Positions 1 through 8,665 are shown, numbered from the stretch's first letter. The stretch: DNA of 64,000 bases from Candidatus Fraserbacteria bacterium (GCA_029262795.1 JAJCYT010000031.1:248001-312000); one strand, 5' to 3'. Numbers and translations are program-made. Notes: generated from the letters alone by a model not told the origin.

Positions 1-315
1 AAAAGTTTTTTGGGGTAGATTGGTTGAAGCCCGACACGTAATCCGCTAGATAACCTCCAGACTAAATGAGGTCATTTTTGACTATTTTAGCTCCTTATGT
101 GTATATAGTGCAAGTTGAGAACACTTTTTCAGAATTGTGAAAGCGCAAAAATATAAGTCCAACACCCCTTTGGGAATTTGATGAAAGAACGCGGTTTTGT
201 TTTTTACAACCTATTTAAACATTATATGAACCGATTTTGATAGTTTGACACCTTTTGTTTGACACCTTTTGATTTCAAAAAATGTTCAACAAATTTTAGA
301 CAAAAAATTTAATTG
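1..315. other. Non-coding stretch, no gene seen
   Basis: No convincing open reading frame or RNA family is visible. The only structure is an exact tandem duplication of the 14-mer TTTGACACCTTTTG at 244-257 and 258-271, each copy containing a TTGACA -35-like hexamer. A TTTAAT box at 308-313 could be a -10 element for the structured RNA that follows, but the spacing from the TTGACA boxes is wrong, so no promoter is claimed. Confidence 0.5.
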
Positions 316-715
316 GCGAGGAAGAGTGGGTTGCTTAAAGCGGCTTTAACCAGAAACGGGAAAGCGCTGCTTTTTGGGAATTTGGCAACCCACTCTTCAT
401 GTGTCTCGACCAAGGTGTATAAGGTCTCACCACCATAGTATTCCCCTATACACCACTCGGGGAGGAGGCCCTACAAAAGGGATTTAAAACCTCCCTGAAA
501 GAGGATGGAGGTTTTAGAAACGACCATCCCTTCTAGATAAAATAAAAAATTTGTCAAAACTAGATGGGCATAGGTTAGGATGATTTTGCAATGGACACAA
601 CAGACGCTCTGTGCCCTATCGCTCTATCATGTGAATCATACGGACCTAAACTAGCCCAATCTAGTTTTGGTTTCCTAAAGCACAAAAGGGGTGACCGTAT
701 ATCACCCCTTTTGTG
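316..715 (+). ncRNA. Candidate structured non-coding RNA (unidentified)
   Basis: No reading frame is plausible here, yet nested complementary segments fill almost the whole interval. Helix 1 pairs 321-334 with 385-398 (14 bp). Helix 2 pairs 414-421 with 447-454 (8 bp). Helix 3 pairs 477-483 with 526-532 and encloses 486-494/507-515 (9 bp). Helix 4 pairs 555-569 with 654-669 (15 bp, one bulged A) and encloses 571-575/644-648, 580-585/634-639 and a small hairpin at 600-612. A perfect 14-bp hairpin at 681-715 closes the region. I looked for signatures of RNase P RNA, tmRNA, SRP RNA, 6S RNA and common riboswitches and found none. The strand is inferred from the terminal hairpin and is uncertain. 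A large imperfect mobile repeat is an alternative. Confidence 0.4.
681..715 (+). terminator. Terminator-like hairpin
   Basis: Perfect 14-bp stem CACAAAAGGGGTGA (681-694) with its complement at 702-715 and a 7-nt loop. There is no long T run after it; the downstream arm itself contains TTTT. It lies at the 3' end of the structured region and is well separated from the next gene. Confidence 0.5.
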
Positions 716-1158
716 ACATTAAGTTAATAATTGTATCTGTTTACCTCACGTTATTGCAATCACCCAAGTAATCACATTTTAACCTATGATAACCTCAATT
801 TGACATGGTATACTAACAAATTTCACAAGTGAAAACGCTATAAGTTAAATAGGATCGACATTTTTGCTTTATTTGTCTGGTTTTGTTTTAATCAAATTTT
901 AATATGTGCCATATCGAAAATATACAAATGTCTAGTTCTACTGTCACTTAAACAGGCATTTGAACAAAAAATAAGGAAGTGAGTGTGAGGTGTTTTTGAT
1001 TAATTTTTGTCGAGAGTATATGGCTTCCCCCAGTTAATTTATTTTGCGTTCTCTAGCTTCTCTCAGTTATTCTGTTTACCTTCTATAGTTTCATCACAGT
1101 AAAATATGCGGGGTACAGAAAGGAAATGCGTGTACCTCCATCTAAACTTGGAGAAAAT
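716..1158. other. Non-coding region upstream of the PLP decarboxylase
   Basis: No gene is seen. The sequence is A/T rich. A possible extended -10 promoter, TGGTATACT, lies at 806-814, and a TTGACA overlaps it at 800-805 at the wrong spacing to be its -35. Nothing else can be supported in this stretch. Confidence 0.35.
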
Positions 1159-2607
1159 ATGACACTTGAAATTCAGCCAACAATAAAAAATCCTAACCTC
1201 GAACTGGAATTGTCTTCCGACAAGATTCGCTACATGGTGCAGCAGGCTGTGGAACATATTGTTGCACACCTTGAACAGGTTGCTGAAATGCCTGCCATGA
1301 GCAATGAAGGCGGGGCTGAGTTGTCTCATCGCCTAAAAGAAGCGATGCCGGAGCAGGGCACTGGAATTGAAACCATTTTGGAAGAATTTTTTAATGACAT
1401 CGTGCCATGCAGCTTTAACACTGCTGGCCCAGGGCACATGGCTTACATTCCAGGGGGCGGCATTGTTCATTCTGCCATTGGAGATTTGATTGCCAATGCG
1501 GTCAATCGCTATGTGGGCATCTGGCTTGGTGCGCCTGGTATGGTGCAGCTTGAGACCAACGTGATTCGCTGGTTCTGCGACATCATGGGACTTCCTAAAG
1601 ATGCGTTGGGCATTTTGACCACGGGTGGCTCGATGGCCAATTTCTCGGCGATTGTTGCAGCCCGCAAAGATAAGTTGCCTGAAAATTTTCTCAAAGGCAC
1701 AGTTTATGTCTCTGATCAAGTGCATCATTCCATCACCAAATCAGCAACCTTAGCGGGTTTCCCAGAAGATAACGTACGGTCTATTCCATCAGATGAATTG
1801 GGACGAATGAGATTGGATGGCCTGGAAGTGGGTATTGCCTCAGACCTTCACGCAGGATTCCAACCGTTCATGGTGGTGGGCAGCGCTGGCACGACCAACA
1901 CAGGGGCTGTGGATGATTTACAAGGATTGGCAAAAATTGCACAGGATAAAAATCTATGGTTTCACATTGATGGGGCTTACGGGGCTTTTTTCATGTTGAC
2001 GGAAACAGGCCGAAAGGTGATGGCTGGTATTGAACAATCAGATTCGATTACGCTTGATCCTCATAAGGGGTTGTTTTTGCCCTACGGCACAGGGGCCCTG
2101 TTGGTTCGAGATCGTGAAACACTGAGAAGATCTCACAGCAGTCATGCTGAGTATTTGCCCCCCATGCAGGAAGATGCAAATTTTGTGGACTATTGTGATT
2201 TGTCTCCAGAGTTAACGCGCGATTACCGTGGGTTTCGTGTCTGGTTGCCGATTAAGCTTCATGGAATTCAGCCATTTCGAGACAATCTTCAGGAGAAAAT
2301 TGAACTCACTCACTGGGTTACTGAAGAACTTCGAAAGCTGGACAACATCGAAATTACTTCAGAGCCGCAATTGACGGTGATGGCGTTTCATCTAAAGTTA
2401 CCGGAACTGGACACAGAAACTTTGAATCAGCTCAATGAAAAATTACTGGAACTTGTGCTTGCCAAGAAAAATGTGATTCTTTCGGGGACAACATTTCATG
2501 GAGTTTTTGTGATCCGCTTTTGTATTCTCTCATTTCGCACCCACCTGGATCGAGTGCAACAGGCGCTGGAAGATATCAAAGCCTCCATCACTGAACTGAC
2601 AGATTGA
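1159..2607 (+). CDS. PLP-dependent group II amino acid decarboxylase
   Basis: The 482-residue protein belongs to the aromatic-L-amino-acid/glutamate decarboxylase family (fold type I, pyridoxal phosphate). The family signature is clear: HIDGAYGAFF, with the cofactor-contacting Asp near residue 271, and DPHKGLFLPYGTG, with the Schiff-base Lys near residue 303. The N-terminal segment carries the TAGPGHMAYIPGGG active-site loop. Substrate (Tyr, Trp, Phe, Dopa, Glu or other) cannot be told from the sequence. The start at 1159 is preferred because GGAG sits 5 nt upstream; an ATG at 1126 has AGGA only 1-2 nt before it. The gene appears monocistronic with a long upstream non-coding leader. Confidence 0.9.
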   Translation: MTLEIQPTIKNPNLELELSSDKIRYMVQQAVEHIVAHLEQVAEMPAMSNEGGAELSHRLKEAMPEQGTGIETILEEFFNDIVPCSFNTAGPGHMAYIPGGGIVHSAIGDLIANAVNRYVGIWLGAPGMVQLETNVIRWFCDIMGLPKDALGILTTGGSMANFSAIVAARKDKLPENFLKGTVYVSDQVHHSITKSATLAGFPEDNVRSIPSDELGRMRLDGLEVGIASDLHAGFQPFMVVGSAGTTNTGAVDDLQGLAKIAQDKNLWFHIDGAYGAFFMLTETGRKVMAGIEQSDSITLDPHKGLFLPYGTGALLVRDRETLRRSHSSHAEYLPPMQEDANFVDYCDLSPELTRDYRGFRVWLPIKLHGIQPFRDNLQEKIELTHWVTEELRKLDNIEITSEPQLTVMAFHLKLPELDTETLNQLNEKLLELVLAKKNVILSGTTFHGVFVIRFCILSFRTHLDRVQQALEDIKASITELTD

Positions 2608-2655
2608 CATCGAATTGAATCCCTGCTAAAACCTAACCATCCACTATTTAATATA

Positions 2656-2806
2656 GATTCTAAAAATTTTTGGGACAGATCATCGACAATAGAATCCACA
2701 TGAATAGGGGGCAAATAAAAATCGTCCACTGTGCAATACGGATTCAAAAATCTATTTGGGCAGATCATCGACGATAGAAATCACTTACATGGGGGCAATG
2801 TAAAAA
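2656..2806 (+). repeat. Two imperfect direct repeats before the next gene
   Basis: The segment at 2656-2720 is repeated with changes at 2741-2806. Shared blocks in order are GATTC, an A/T-rich run, TTTGGG or TTTTTGGG, CAGATCATCGAC (exact in both), ATAGAA, and a GGGGGCAA block before an A-rich end. The second copy ends right at the start codon of the gene at 2807, so it probably supplies its leader. The unit length is about 65 bp, with 20 bp between copies. Confidence 0.7.
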
Positions 2807-3223
2807 ATGGATTATTTAGATGCGAAGGAACCGAGAGATATTGCCAAGGAAAAGTTCATTGGTGAAGGAAAGCCTCATTGGCATTTAAAAGATTGTAACA
2901 TCATGTGGTTGTATCAGGACAAGGGGCGGATGAAAAATGGCTATGCAGTCACGCGCGTGGCAAAGCTTTGGCATCACGTCACGGGGTTTGATGTGGTCAT
3001 CAAAATCCTGGTCGAAACCTGGGATCACTACAAGGCCGATCAAAACGAAGCTGCATTCGTGGACCACATGTTGTCTCACATTGAGCTCACCGAAAAAGAA
3101 GCCTACAAAATTAACCACCCACCCGTTCAGGAATTTATTGAGGTCATCAACCGCCACGGCGCATGGCGTCAGCCTGTCACCGACATGGTAGAAACGCCAT
3201 CTCTGCGAAAATCAGGTGGGTAA
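2807..3223 (+). CDS. Hypothetical protein, putative phage-metallopeptidase-like
   Basis: The 138-residue protein has no signal peptide or membrane segment. It contains DHMLSHIEL near residues 86-94, an H-x3-H arrangement similar to the DHELCH zinc site of the putative phage metallopeptidase family, but without the usual Glu after the first His. The middle (VAKLWHHVTGFDVVIKI) and the position of the His pair also fit that family's general layout. Catalytic activity is not assured, since the Glu of a classical HExxH is replaced by Met. The ribosome binding site is weak; the leader is the second copy of a direct repeat. No phage genes lie nearby. Confidence is high that the gene is real and low for the family. 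Confidence 0.6.
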   Translation: MDYLDAKEPRDIAKEKFIGEGKPHWHLKDCNIMWLYQDKGRMKNGYAVTRVAKLWHHVTGFDVVIKILVETWDHYKADQNEAAFVDHMLSHIELTEKEAYKINHPPVQEFIEVINRHGAWRQPVTDMVETPSLRKSGG

Positions 3224-3274
3224 ATCTAATTGGGGCTAAAGGCAATTTTAGATAGATAAAAATGATAAAGGGCT

Positions 3275-3380
3275 CTAATCCCCCAACCCCCTTCAATCAT
3301 GAAGGGGGCTACGATGAGACTGTGTGAGTTGGTTCTACTTCTCGATTTAGAAAAAGGGGAGCCAGGGGGATTTGATCAAT
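3275..3380 (+). repeat. Dispersed intergenic repeat, copy R1
   Basis: First of at least six related copies. It opens with CTAATCCCCCAACCCCCTT, has a perfect 9-bp hairpin (3287-3295 with 3300-3308, loop ATCA), then GCTACGATGAGACTGTG and GAGTTGGTTCT, and closes with AAAAGGGGAGCCAGGGGG followed by ATTTGATCAATCCC. The two ends are imperfect inverted repeats of each other, as in a MITE. It lies between convergent genes and may act as a transcription barrier. Confidence 0.75.
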
Positions 3381-3389
3381 CCCATCAAA

Positions 3390-3863
3390 TTAATGCATGT
3401 CGAAATCGCCGTAGAGCGTCTGCATGTAGTTGATCTGTCCGTTGTGGTAGAGCAAATGATTACAGTGGGCGGCCACAATATCTGAGATGGTAAATTCCTG
3501 ATCGCGGCCTGGGATTTCAATCACTGTATCCAGTTCATTATCAGAGATGTTTTTGACAGCTGCGATAAAGCGGTCTGTGTATGCTTTGCACGCTTTTTCA
3601 CAGTCGTCGATGGTGGCCCAGCTTTTGCGTTCAGCCTGCATAGTGGCGCGATCTTCATCCGAAATTTCTGGAAACTTTTTCTCTTCCAGTATCATGGCGT
3701 AAAATCTGGGTGAAGAGGAGCATTCCTGTAATTGATCCAACACGGTGCGACCCTGGTCCATCGGTTGCCATTCCAGCTTGTCGGCAGGCACGGCGCGAGC
3801 ATTTTTAAACAACGTTTCCACTGCACGACTGGTGGAACGAACCATTCGATCCTGATAACTCAT
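3390..3863 (-). CDS. DinB family protein
   Basis: The 157-residue protein is a four-helix DinB/YfiT-like protein. This family binds a divalent metal through three histidines and often acts as a thiol-dependent transferase or stress protein; the substrate here is unknown. The C-terminal block HCNHLLYHNGQINYMQTLYGD carries the likely metal histidines. It is a clear paralogue of the protein at 37301-37774, sharing MDQGRTVLDQLQE and GQINYMQTLYGD and having identical length. A strong ribosome binding site (AAGGAG, 7 nt before ATG) supports the start. It is divergent from the dehydrogenase at 3940, so the 76 bp between them must hold both promoters. Confidence 0.85.
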   Translation of the reverse strand: MSYQDRMVRSTSRAVETLFKNARAVPADKLEWQPMDQGRTVLDQLQECSSSPRFYAMILEEKKFPEISDEDRATMQAERKSWATIDDCEKACKAYTDRFIAAVKNISDNELDTVIEIPGRDQEFTISDIVAAHCNHLLYHNGQINYMQTLYGDFDMH

Positions 3864-3939
3864 TGTTCACTCCTTGTTGAATCATGACGAATCTGTCATA
3901 TTCATGTGTGTTTTTGTCGATTATGGAGGAGGTGTTTTG

Positions 3940-4929
3940 ATGCCGCAAGTTTGTGTAACTCAAAGAATTTTCCCCGAAGCCATCGAATTGCTTGAATCCG
4001 AAAACCTGAGCCACAGCTATCATGAAAGCGATCAGGCACTTGACCCTCAGGACCTTAAAGAAGCGGTCAAAGGTTGTGAAGGTCTCATTTGCTTGATCAC
4101 AGATAAAGTTGACGGCGGCCTAATGGAGCACGCCCACAACCTCAAAGTGATTGCCAATGTGGCCGTGGGTTATGACAATATTGATGTGAATGCTGCCTCC
4201 GAGCGCGGCATCATCGTCACCAACACACCTGATGTGTTGACAGAAACAACAGCAGATTTAACATTTGCACTGCTCCTCGCCGCCGCACGTCGAATCCCTG
4301 AGGCAGACACATACATGCGATCTGGCCAGTTCAAAGAATTTAAACTGTATCAGCCTCAAATTGGTGTCGATGTGTTTGGAAAAACGCTCGGCATTGTGGG
4401 CATGGGGCGTATCGGCACAGCCGTTGCGCGGCGCGGCGCACTGGGTTTTGGTATGAAGGTGCTTTATACGGCCAACTCTCCAAAACCCGAAGCTGAAAAA
4501 GAACTTGGCGCAACCCAAGTCACCTTTGAAAAGCTTTTGAAAGAAAGTGACTTCATCAGCATTAACACGCCTTCCACACTTGAAACGCATCATATATTCA
4601 CCCTCAAAGAATTTAAGCAGATGAAGCGCACAGCCTTCCTCATCAACGCCGCCAGAGGTCCGATTGTCAAAGAGGACGATCTGGCCGAAGCGCTCGAATC
4701 CGGTCTGATTCAAGGCGCAGGGATTGATGTGTTCGAGCGAGAACCGTTGATTGATCCAAAACTCGCCCAACTCAAAAAACATGTCGTGGTGGCCCCTCAC
4801 ATTGGCAGTGCCTCTGTGGAAACCCGACGGAACATGTCCCTGATGGCAGCACAGAATGTGATTTCAGCGTTGAAAGGGCAATGCCCACCCAATGCACTCA
4901 ATTCAGAAGTTTGGAAAAACGTTTCATAG
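3940..4929 (+). CDS. D-2-hydroxyacid dehydrogenase (glyoxylate reductase-like)
   Basis: The 329-residue NAD(P)-dependent dehydrogenase is closest by eye to glyoxylate reductase/D-glycerate dehydrogenase. The Rossmann motif is GIVGMGRIGTAVARR (about residues 150-164). The catalytic triad of the family is present as Arg in NAARGPIVKEDDL, a downstream Glu in the FEREPL region, and His in APHIGSASVETRRNM. The start at 3940 is chosen for the strong AGGAGG site 9 nt upstream; the frame is open further up but lacks such a site. It reduces or oxidises small 2-hydroxy/2-oxo acids in the cytosol. A 3-phosphoglycerate dehydrogenase role is possible but there is no C-terminal ACT domain. Confidence 0.88.
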   Translation: MPQVCVTQRIFPEAIELLESENLSHSYHESDQALDPQDLKEAVKGCEGLICLITDKVDGGLMEHAHNLKVIANVAVGYDNIDVNAASERGIIVTNTPDVLTETTADLTFALLLAAARRIPEADTYMRSGQFKEFKLYQPQIGVDVFGKTLGIVGMGRIGTAVARRGALGFGMKVLYTANSPKPEAEKELGATQVTFEKLLKESDFISINTPSTLETHHIFTLKEFKQMKRTAFLINAARGPIVKEDDLAEALESGLIQGAGIDVFEREPLIDPKLAQLKKHVVVAPHIGSASVETRRNMSLMAAQNVISALKGQCPPNALNSEVWKNVS

Positions 4930-5020
4930 ATTGCTACTGCACCTGTCATTTGTTACCCTTGCCAGGATTTTTATTAAAAATTAAATTTAGAATTCAAAAT
5001 TGAACCAAAGAGAGGCAGCA

Positions 5021-6247
5021 ATGAAAAGTTATTTGACCCATTTGGAATCCAGCGTGACTGACACAAAGGTAGATGCCGATCAACTGAACACCGTTTGTGA
5101 AGAAAGCGGCAAACCGTTGTTGGCCCGTTACGATCTGGATGCCGTGGCCCAAAACTGGTCCAAGGATGATTTGGTGGGCCGCCCTGAAACGATGTGGCGA
5201 TATCACGAAATTCTGCCTGTGCGTGAAGAAAAGAACATCATCTCGTTGGGCGAAACCATGACGCCGTTGGTGCATTCACCACGATTGGGCAAAGCCACTG
5301 GGTTTGAACAACTTTATGTCAAAGACGAAAGCCGCCTCCCGACTGGCACATTCAAAGCACGTGGCTTGGTTATGGCTGTGTCCAAAGCCGTTGAACTCGG
5401 TGTGAAAAAAGTGGCCATTCCTTCTGCGGGGAATGCTGCCGAAGCCTTGAGCGTGTACGCTGCCCGCGCTGGGTTGGAATGCTATGTGTTCATGCCCAAG
5501 GATGCGCCTGTTGCCAATCACAATGTTTGCCGCGCCACGGGCGCTCACGTTTTCTTGGTCGATGGCCTGATCAACGATGCAGGCAAAATCGTTCGTGAAG
5601 GCATTGAGTCCTGCGGCTGGTTCGACATCTCCACCTTCCGCGAACCTTATCGCGCTGAAGGCAAAAAGACGATGGGATTGGAACTGGCTGAACAGATGAA
5701 CTGGACATTGCCAGACGTCATCGTCTATCCAACCGGTGGCGGTACAGGATTGGTTGGCATGTGGAAAGCGTTTGATGAACTGGAAAAAATCGGCTGGATT
5801 GGCTCCAAACGTCCGCGCATGGTGGCGGTTCAGACCGAAGGCTGCGCCCCTGTGGTTCGCGCGTTTGAAACTGGCGCTGAAGAAGCCGAACTCTGGGAAA
5901 ACGCCAGCACCATTGCTGGTGGGTTGCGCGTGCCATATCCGTTGGCAGATCGCCTCATTCTCACTGCCGTTCGAGACAGTGGCGGCACGGCTGTTGCGGT
6001 TTCAGATGATGATATAATCACCGCCATGAAACAGATGTGTGATCTCGAAGGCTTGATGCCCTCTCCCGAAAGTTCGGCCACATTGGTGGCGGCACAACAC
6101 TTGCTGAAAAAGGGCGAGATCAAGCCCGAAGAATCTGTGGTGTTGTTCAGTTGCGGCACCATGCTCAAACACGTCGAATTGATGGGCGGACCGGAGTTGC
6201 CTTTGCTCAACCCGCATGGAGATATTGACTACAGTCAATTTGCCTAA
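5021..6247 (+). CDS. thrC: Threonine synthase
   Basis: The 408-residue PLP enzyme of fold type II converts O-phosphohomoserine to threonine. The Schiff-base Lys lies in TGTFKARG (about K112), the asparagine loop in PSAGNAAEALSVYAARAG, and the phosphate-binding glycine loop in YPTGGGTGLVGMWKAF. Its length fits the threonine synthases that carry an extra N-terminal arm. The start at 5021 follows GAGAGG; a TTG-like in-frame extension to 5000 has no such site. Cysteate synthase is a related alternative, but the active-site blocks fit threonine synthase. A HAD phosphatase follows 33 bp downstream and is probably co-transcribed. Confidence 0.88.
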   Translation: MKSYLTHLESSVTDTKVDADQLNTVCEESGKPLLARYDLDAVAQNWSKDDLVGRPETMWRYHEILPVREEKNIISLGETMTPLVHSPRLGKATGFEQLYVKDESRLPTGTFKARGLVMAVSKAVELGVKKVAIPSAGNAAEALSVYAARAGLECYVFMPKDAPVANHNVCRATGAHVFLVDGLINDAGKIVREGIESCGWFDISTFREPYRAEGKKTMGLELAEQMNWTLPDVIVYPTGGGTGLVGMWKAFDELEKIGWIGSKRPRMVAVQTEGCAPVVRAFETGAEEAELWENASTIAGGLRVPYPLADRLILTAVRDSGGTAVAVSDDDIITAMKQMCDLEGLMPSPESSATLVAAQHLLKKGEIKPEESVVLFSCGTMLKHVELMGGPELPLLNPHGDIDYSQFA

Positions 6248-6280
6248 ACCCTGTTATTGATAGACAATGGTGAAACTGTG

Positions 6281-7243
6281 ATGACACAAAATATTTTTCC
6301 ACAAAATACCATTGCCATCGTTTGGGATTTTGACAAAACGCTGATTCCGTACTACATGCAGCAACCTTTGTTTGAGTATTTCGATGTGGATGAAGGTCGC
6401 TTTTGGGATGAGGTCAACCACCTGCCCGAATTTTTTCATGAGAACGGGTTGGATTTGGTGTCTCAGGACACGATTTATCTCAACCACATATTGACCTACG
6501 TGCGGCATCGTTTGTTTAAAGGGTTGAGCAACCAACTGCTGCGCGAACTCGGCGACAAGATCGAGTTTTACGATGGCCTGCCAAATTTCTTTCGTACAGT
6601 CAAAAACCGGATTCAACACGATCCGCGTTTTTCAGCGTTTCAAGTTCAGGTAGAGCACTATGTTATCAGTTCCGGCCTGCGTCAGATGGTGTTGGGCAGC
6701 AAGCTGGCCCCATTCATCGACGGCACATGGGCCTGCGAGTTTGTGGAAGCCATGCCGCGCCCAGGCTATTTGCAGGATGCTCAAATCACACTCGTGGACG
6801 ACATGAAGGAAATTGTCGAGATCGGCTACGTCATTGACAACACGACCAAAACCCGTGCCCTTTTTGAAATCAACAAAGGCGTGAACAAAGATCGCACCAT
6901 CGACGTTAACGCCAAAGTCGCCGATGCTGACCGTCGCGTCCCCTTCGAGAACATGATCTACATCGCCGACGGTCCCAGCGACATTCCCGTGTTTTCCATG
7001 CTCAACCAAAATGGCGGACGCACGTATGCGGTGTATAAACCCAACTCTCAAAAAGAATTCAACCAGGCCAATCAACTGCAACGCCAAGGCCGCGTCAATT
7101 CTTTCGGCGAAGCCGACTACACCGAAGGCTCCAAAACCTTCATGTGGATTCTCAATGCGGTGGAGGAAATTGCCTTCCGCATCGTCCAGGAACGCAAAGT
7201 TGCATTAAGTGAACGCCTGGGCCAGCCTCCGAAACATCTTTAA
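6281..7243 (+). CDS. HAD-superfamily hydrolase
   Basis: The 320-residue protein has haloacid dehalogenase motif I as WDFDKTLIP (nucleophile Asp16, acid/base Asp18). A C-terminal motif IV, YIADGPSDIPVFSML, resembles the phosphoserine-phosphatase branch. The Lys of motif III is not certain. Most such enzymes are phosphomonoesterases; the substrate is unknown. It starts 33 bp after thrC on the same strand, so the pair is likely one operon, which would fit a phosphorylated amino-acid intermediate, though that is inference. The ATG at 6281 has only a weak ribosome site, and a TTG at 6257 is an alternative start. Confidence 0.8.
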   Translation: MTQNIFPQNTIAIVWDFDKTLIPYYMQQPLFEYFDVDEGRFWDEVNHLPEFFHENGLDLVSQDTIYLNHILTYVRHRLFKGLSNQLLRELGDKIEFYDGLPNFFRTVKNRIQHDPRFSAFQVQVEHYVISSGLRQMVLGSKLAPFIDGTWACEFVEAMPRPGYLQDAQITLVDDMKEIVEIGYVIDNTTKTRALFEINKGVNKDRTIDVNAKVADADRRVPFENMIYIADGPSDIPVFSMLNQNGGRTYAVYKPNSQKEFNQANQLQRQGRVNSFGEADYTEGSKTFMWILNAVEEIAFRIVQERKVALSERLGQPPKHL

Positions 7244-7393
7244 TTAAAAGATTGTACATGAAAAGCATAACGGCTAAAATGAGGTTGAATGCGATGCTGT
7301 TGACCACCACAATGAACCTTGTGTTTCCTTTTTTAGTGTAATGGTGGTTGAAGAAACACCCTATTGAAGGTCTTATTTAACTTTTTCAAGATA

Positions 7394-7428
7394 AAAGGAG
7401 AAGGGGATTAGTCACCCCCTTCTCCTTT
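7394..7428. terminator. Bidirectional terminator
   Basis: A 13-bp perfect stem, AAAGGAGAAGGGG (7394-7406) with its complement at 7416-7428, has a 9-nt loop. On the minus strand it is followed by TTTTATC. It separates the convergent HAD gene (plus) and the small membrane protein (minus). Confidence 0.75.
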
Positions 7429-7483
7429 ATACACTTTAAATGTTCAGTATGGGATTAGCCACATGGTGATAGATACCACCTGA

Positions 7484-7708
7484 CTAACTAAATAGTTGTC
7501 TGATCATGTGAAGAGCTGCTTCCCAAACTGTTGGATTAGCTTCAATCTCTATAGCCTGGGTTGAGTCTGGATTGGGTGCCCAACCTGGGTCAATATGAGG
7601 AGATCCAGTTTCATGTGCCAAGACGTCGTCGCTTACAATGACAAACAGAAACGCAACAAGGCTTAGTGCCAAAAGCAAAGCCGTTTTAGTTCCGAAAATA
7701 TTAAACAT
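7484..7708 (-). CDS. Small membrane-anchored or exported protein
   Basis: The 74-residue protein is unrecognised. An N-terminal hydrophobic helix (about residues 7-25, TALLLALSLVAFLFVIV) is followed by a short polar tail with HETGSPHIDPGWAPNPDS. It could be a signal peptide with a processed peptide of about 45 residues, or a single-pass membrane protein. The start at 7708 has AAGGGA 7 nt upstream, which is better than an ATG 87 nt further up. The gene stands alone between a terminator and 450 bp of non-coding sequence. Confidence 0.6.
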   Translation of the reverse strand: MFNIFGTKTALLLALSLVAFLFVIVSDDVLAHETGSPHIDPGWAPNPDSTQAIEIEANPTVWEAALHMIRQLFS

Positions 7709-8096
7709 GAGTGTCCCTTCTTTTAGCGCCTTGGATAGTTTTTGTAATGGAGACATTTGATGAAATGGGTGTCCCGTCTTTATTCGAATGACCATGAATC
7801 ATTACATTCCAAGGCACTTGGCAGGTTGGAGATAAGACTCCAGTTTTCAGATTTTACTATAAGGTATTTTAATGTAGAAAAACAGTGGAATATAGGTTGA
7901 AAATGTGGTGAATTTCGGAGAAAATTCCGTGGGCATATCATCGGATAGCTAACACAATGCCGATTTAGATTAGATTCAACTTTCCCTCTCATCTTCTAAA
8001 TAAGATATTCATAAATAAGGGAGCATGATAAGAAACTCATTTAGAAAAAAGATTGAGAAGGGTTTGAAACAATGCAACTGCCAAATCTAAAACAAA
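7709..8096. other. Non-coding stretch, nothing recognised
   Basis: Frames in this A/T-rich interval lack ribosome sites and coding character. No repeat or strong hairpin was found. The promoter of the small gene at 7484-7708 must lie at its left end as read here. Confidence 0.4.
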
Positions 8097-8124
8097 GAAG
8101 GAGAAGGCTTTCACCTTCCCCTTC
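8097..8124 (-). terminator. Terminator of the DUF2227-like gene
   Basis: The stem pairs GAAGGAGAAGG (8097-8107) with CCTTCCCCTTC (8114-8124), 10 of 11 positions matched, with a 6-nt loop. On the minus strand it is followed by TTTGTTTT. It lies 31 bp beyond the stop codon of the gene at 8156. Confidence 0.65.
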
Positions 8125-8155
8125 AAGTAAAACTTAATTTAAAAAATTCTAAAAA

Positions 8156-8665
8156 CTATCGAGCTGTCTGCACATTTCCCGTTCGAGCACGAAGCTTTCG
8201 ATTGCGTTTCATTTTGCGAGACGTGTCCCACTTGTCATACAACGCATGGAGGATGTTGGGAATGTATAACCCTGCCACGCCAGCTCCAATCAGTGGCCAA
8301 TTTGGCTGCCACTGCTGAACTTGAGGCAGATTGACGCCTGCGTAATAAGCGCCTGCAAAGCCTAATCCAATCAACAAAGAAAGATAACTAATGCGGGTGA
8401 GCATCCCAAAGAAAAGATTGTGGCTGAGGCCACGATGTTTAAAAACCTTGCTGTAAGGAATCCAGATAAAGCCGAGCAAGCCCCAGCGTTTTCGCGTGTC
8501 GTTGTGACGCAAATCCAAATCGGGTGTCAACAACAAGCTGGATGCGAGATACGCTGCGCCAAAAGCAATCAAGTGATTGACAGTTGGATCAAGATAGTAA
8601 TAGCCGCCCAAAAATGCGGGCAACAAAATCATTTCAAGTTTGAGATGTCGTTCTCCTGAAGGCAT
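8156..8665 (-). CDS. DUF2227-type putative metal-binding membrane protein
   Basis: The 169-residue protein resembles the DUF2227 family. It has an N-terminal MPSGERHLKLE, a TPDLDL block after a hydrophobic segment, KRWG, and KHRGLSHN. The His and Asp residues of these blocks are the presumed metal ligands, and the arrangement resembles membrane-bound metal hydrolases. Three to four hydrophobic segments are visible (about residues 12-45, 95-118 and 128-145). The C-terminus is very basic (KMKRNRKLRARTG). The start at 8665 is chosen because AAGGAG lies 7 nt upstream and the family begins with MPSG; an ATG at 8683 has no ribosome site. The function in the cell is unknown. Confidence 0.75.
   Translation of the reverse strand: MPSGERHLKLEMILLPAFLGGYYYLDPTVNHLIAFGAAYLASSLLLTPDLDLRHNDTRKRWGLLGFIWIPYSKVFKHRGLSHNLFFGMLTRISYLSLLIGLGFAGAYYAGVNLPQVQQWQPNWPLIGAGVAGLYIPNILHALYDKWDTSRKMKRNRKLRARTGNVQTAR

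Noticed and set aside
3287..3308. Hairpin in repeat copy R1 as an intrinsic terminator
   Set aside because: The same hairpin is part of the dispersed repeat and no T run follows, so it was kept under the repeat and not called a terminator.
4258..4800. 180-codon minus-strand frame inside the hydroxyacid dehydrogenase gene
   Set aside because: Antisense shadow; the plus-strand frame carries the full dehydrogenase motifs.
7780..7992. 70-codon minus-strand frame in the gap after the small membrane protein
   Set aside because: No ribosome site, no family resemblance, and amino-acid use like random A/T-rich sequence.
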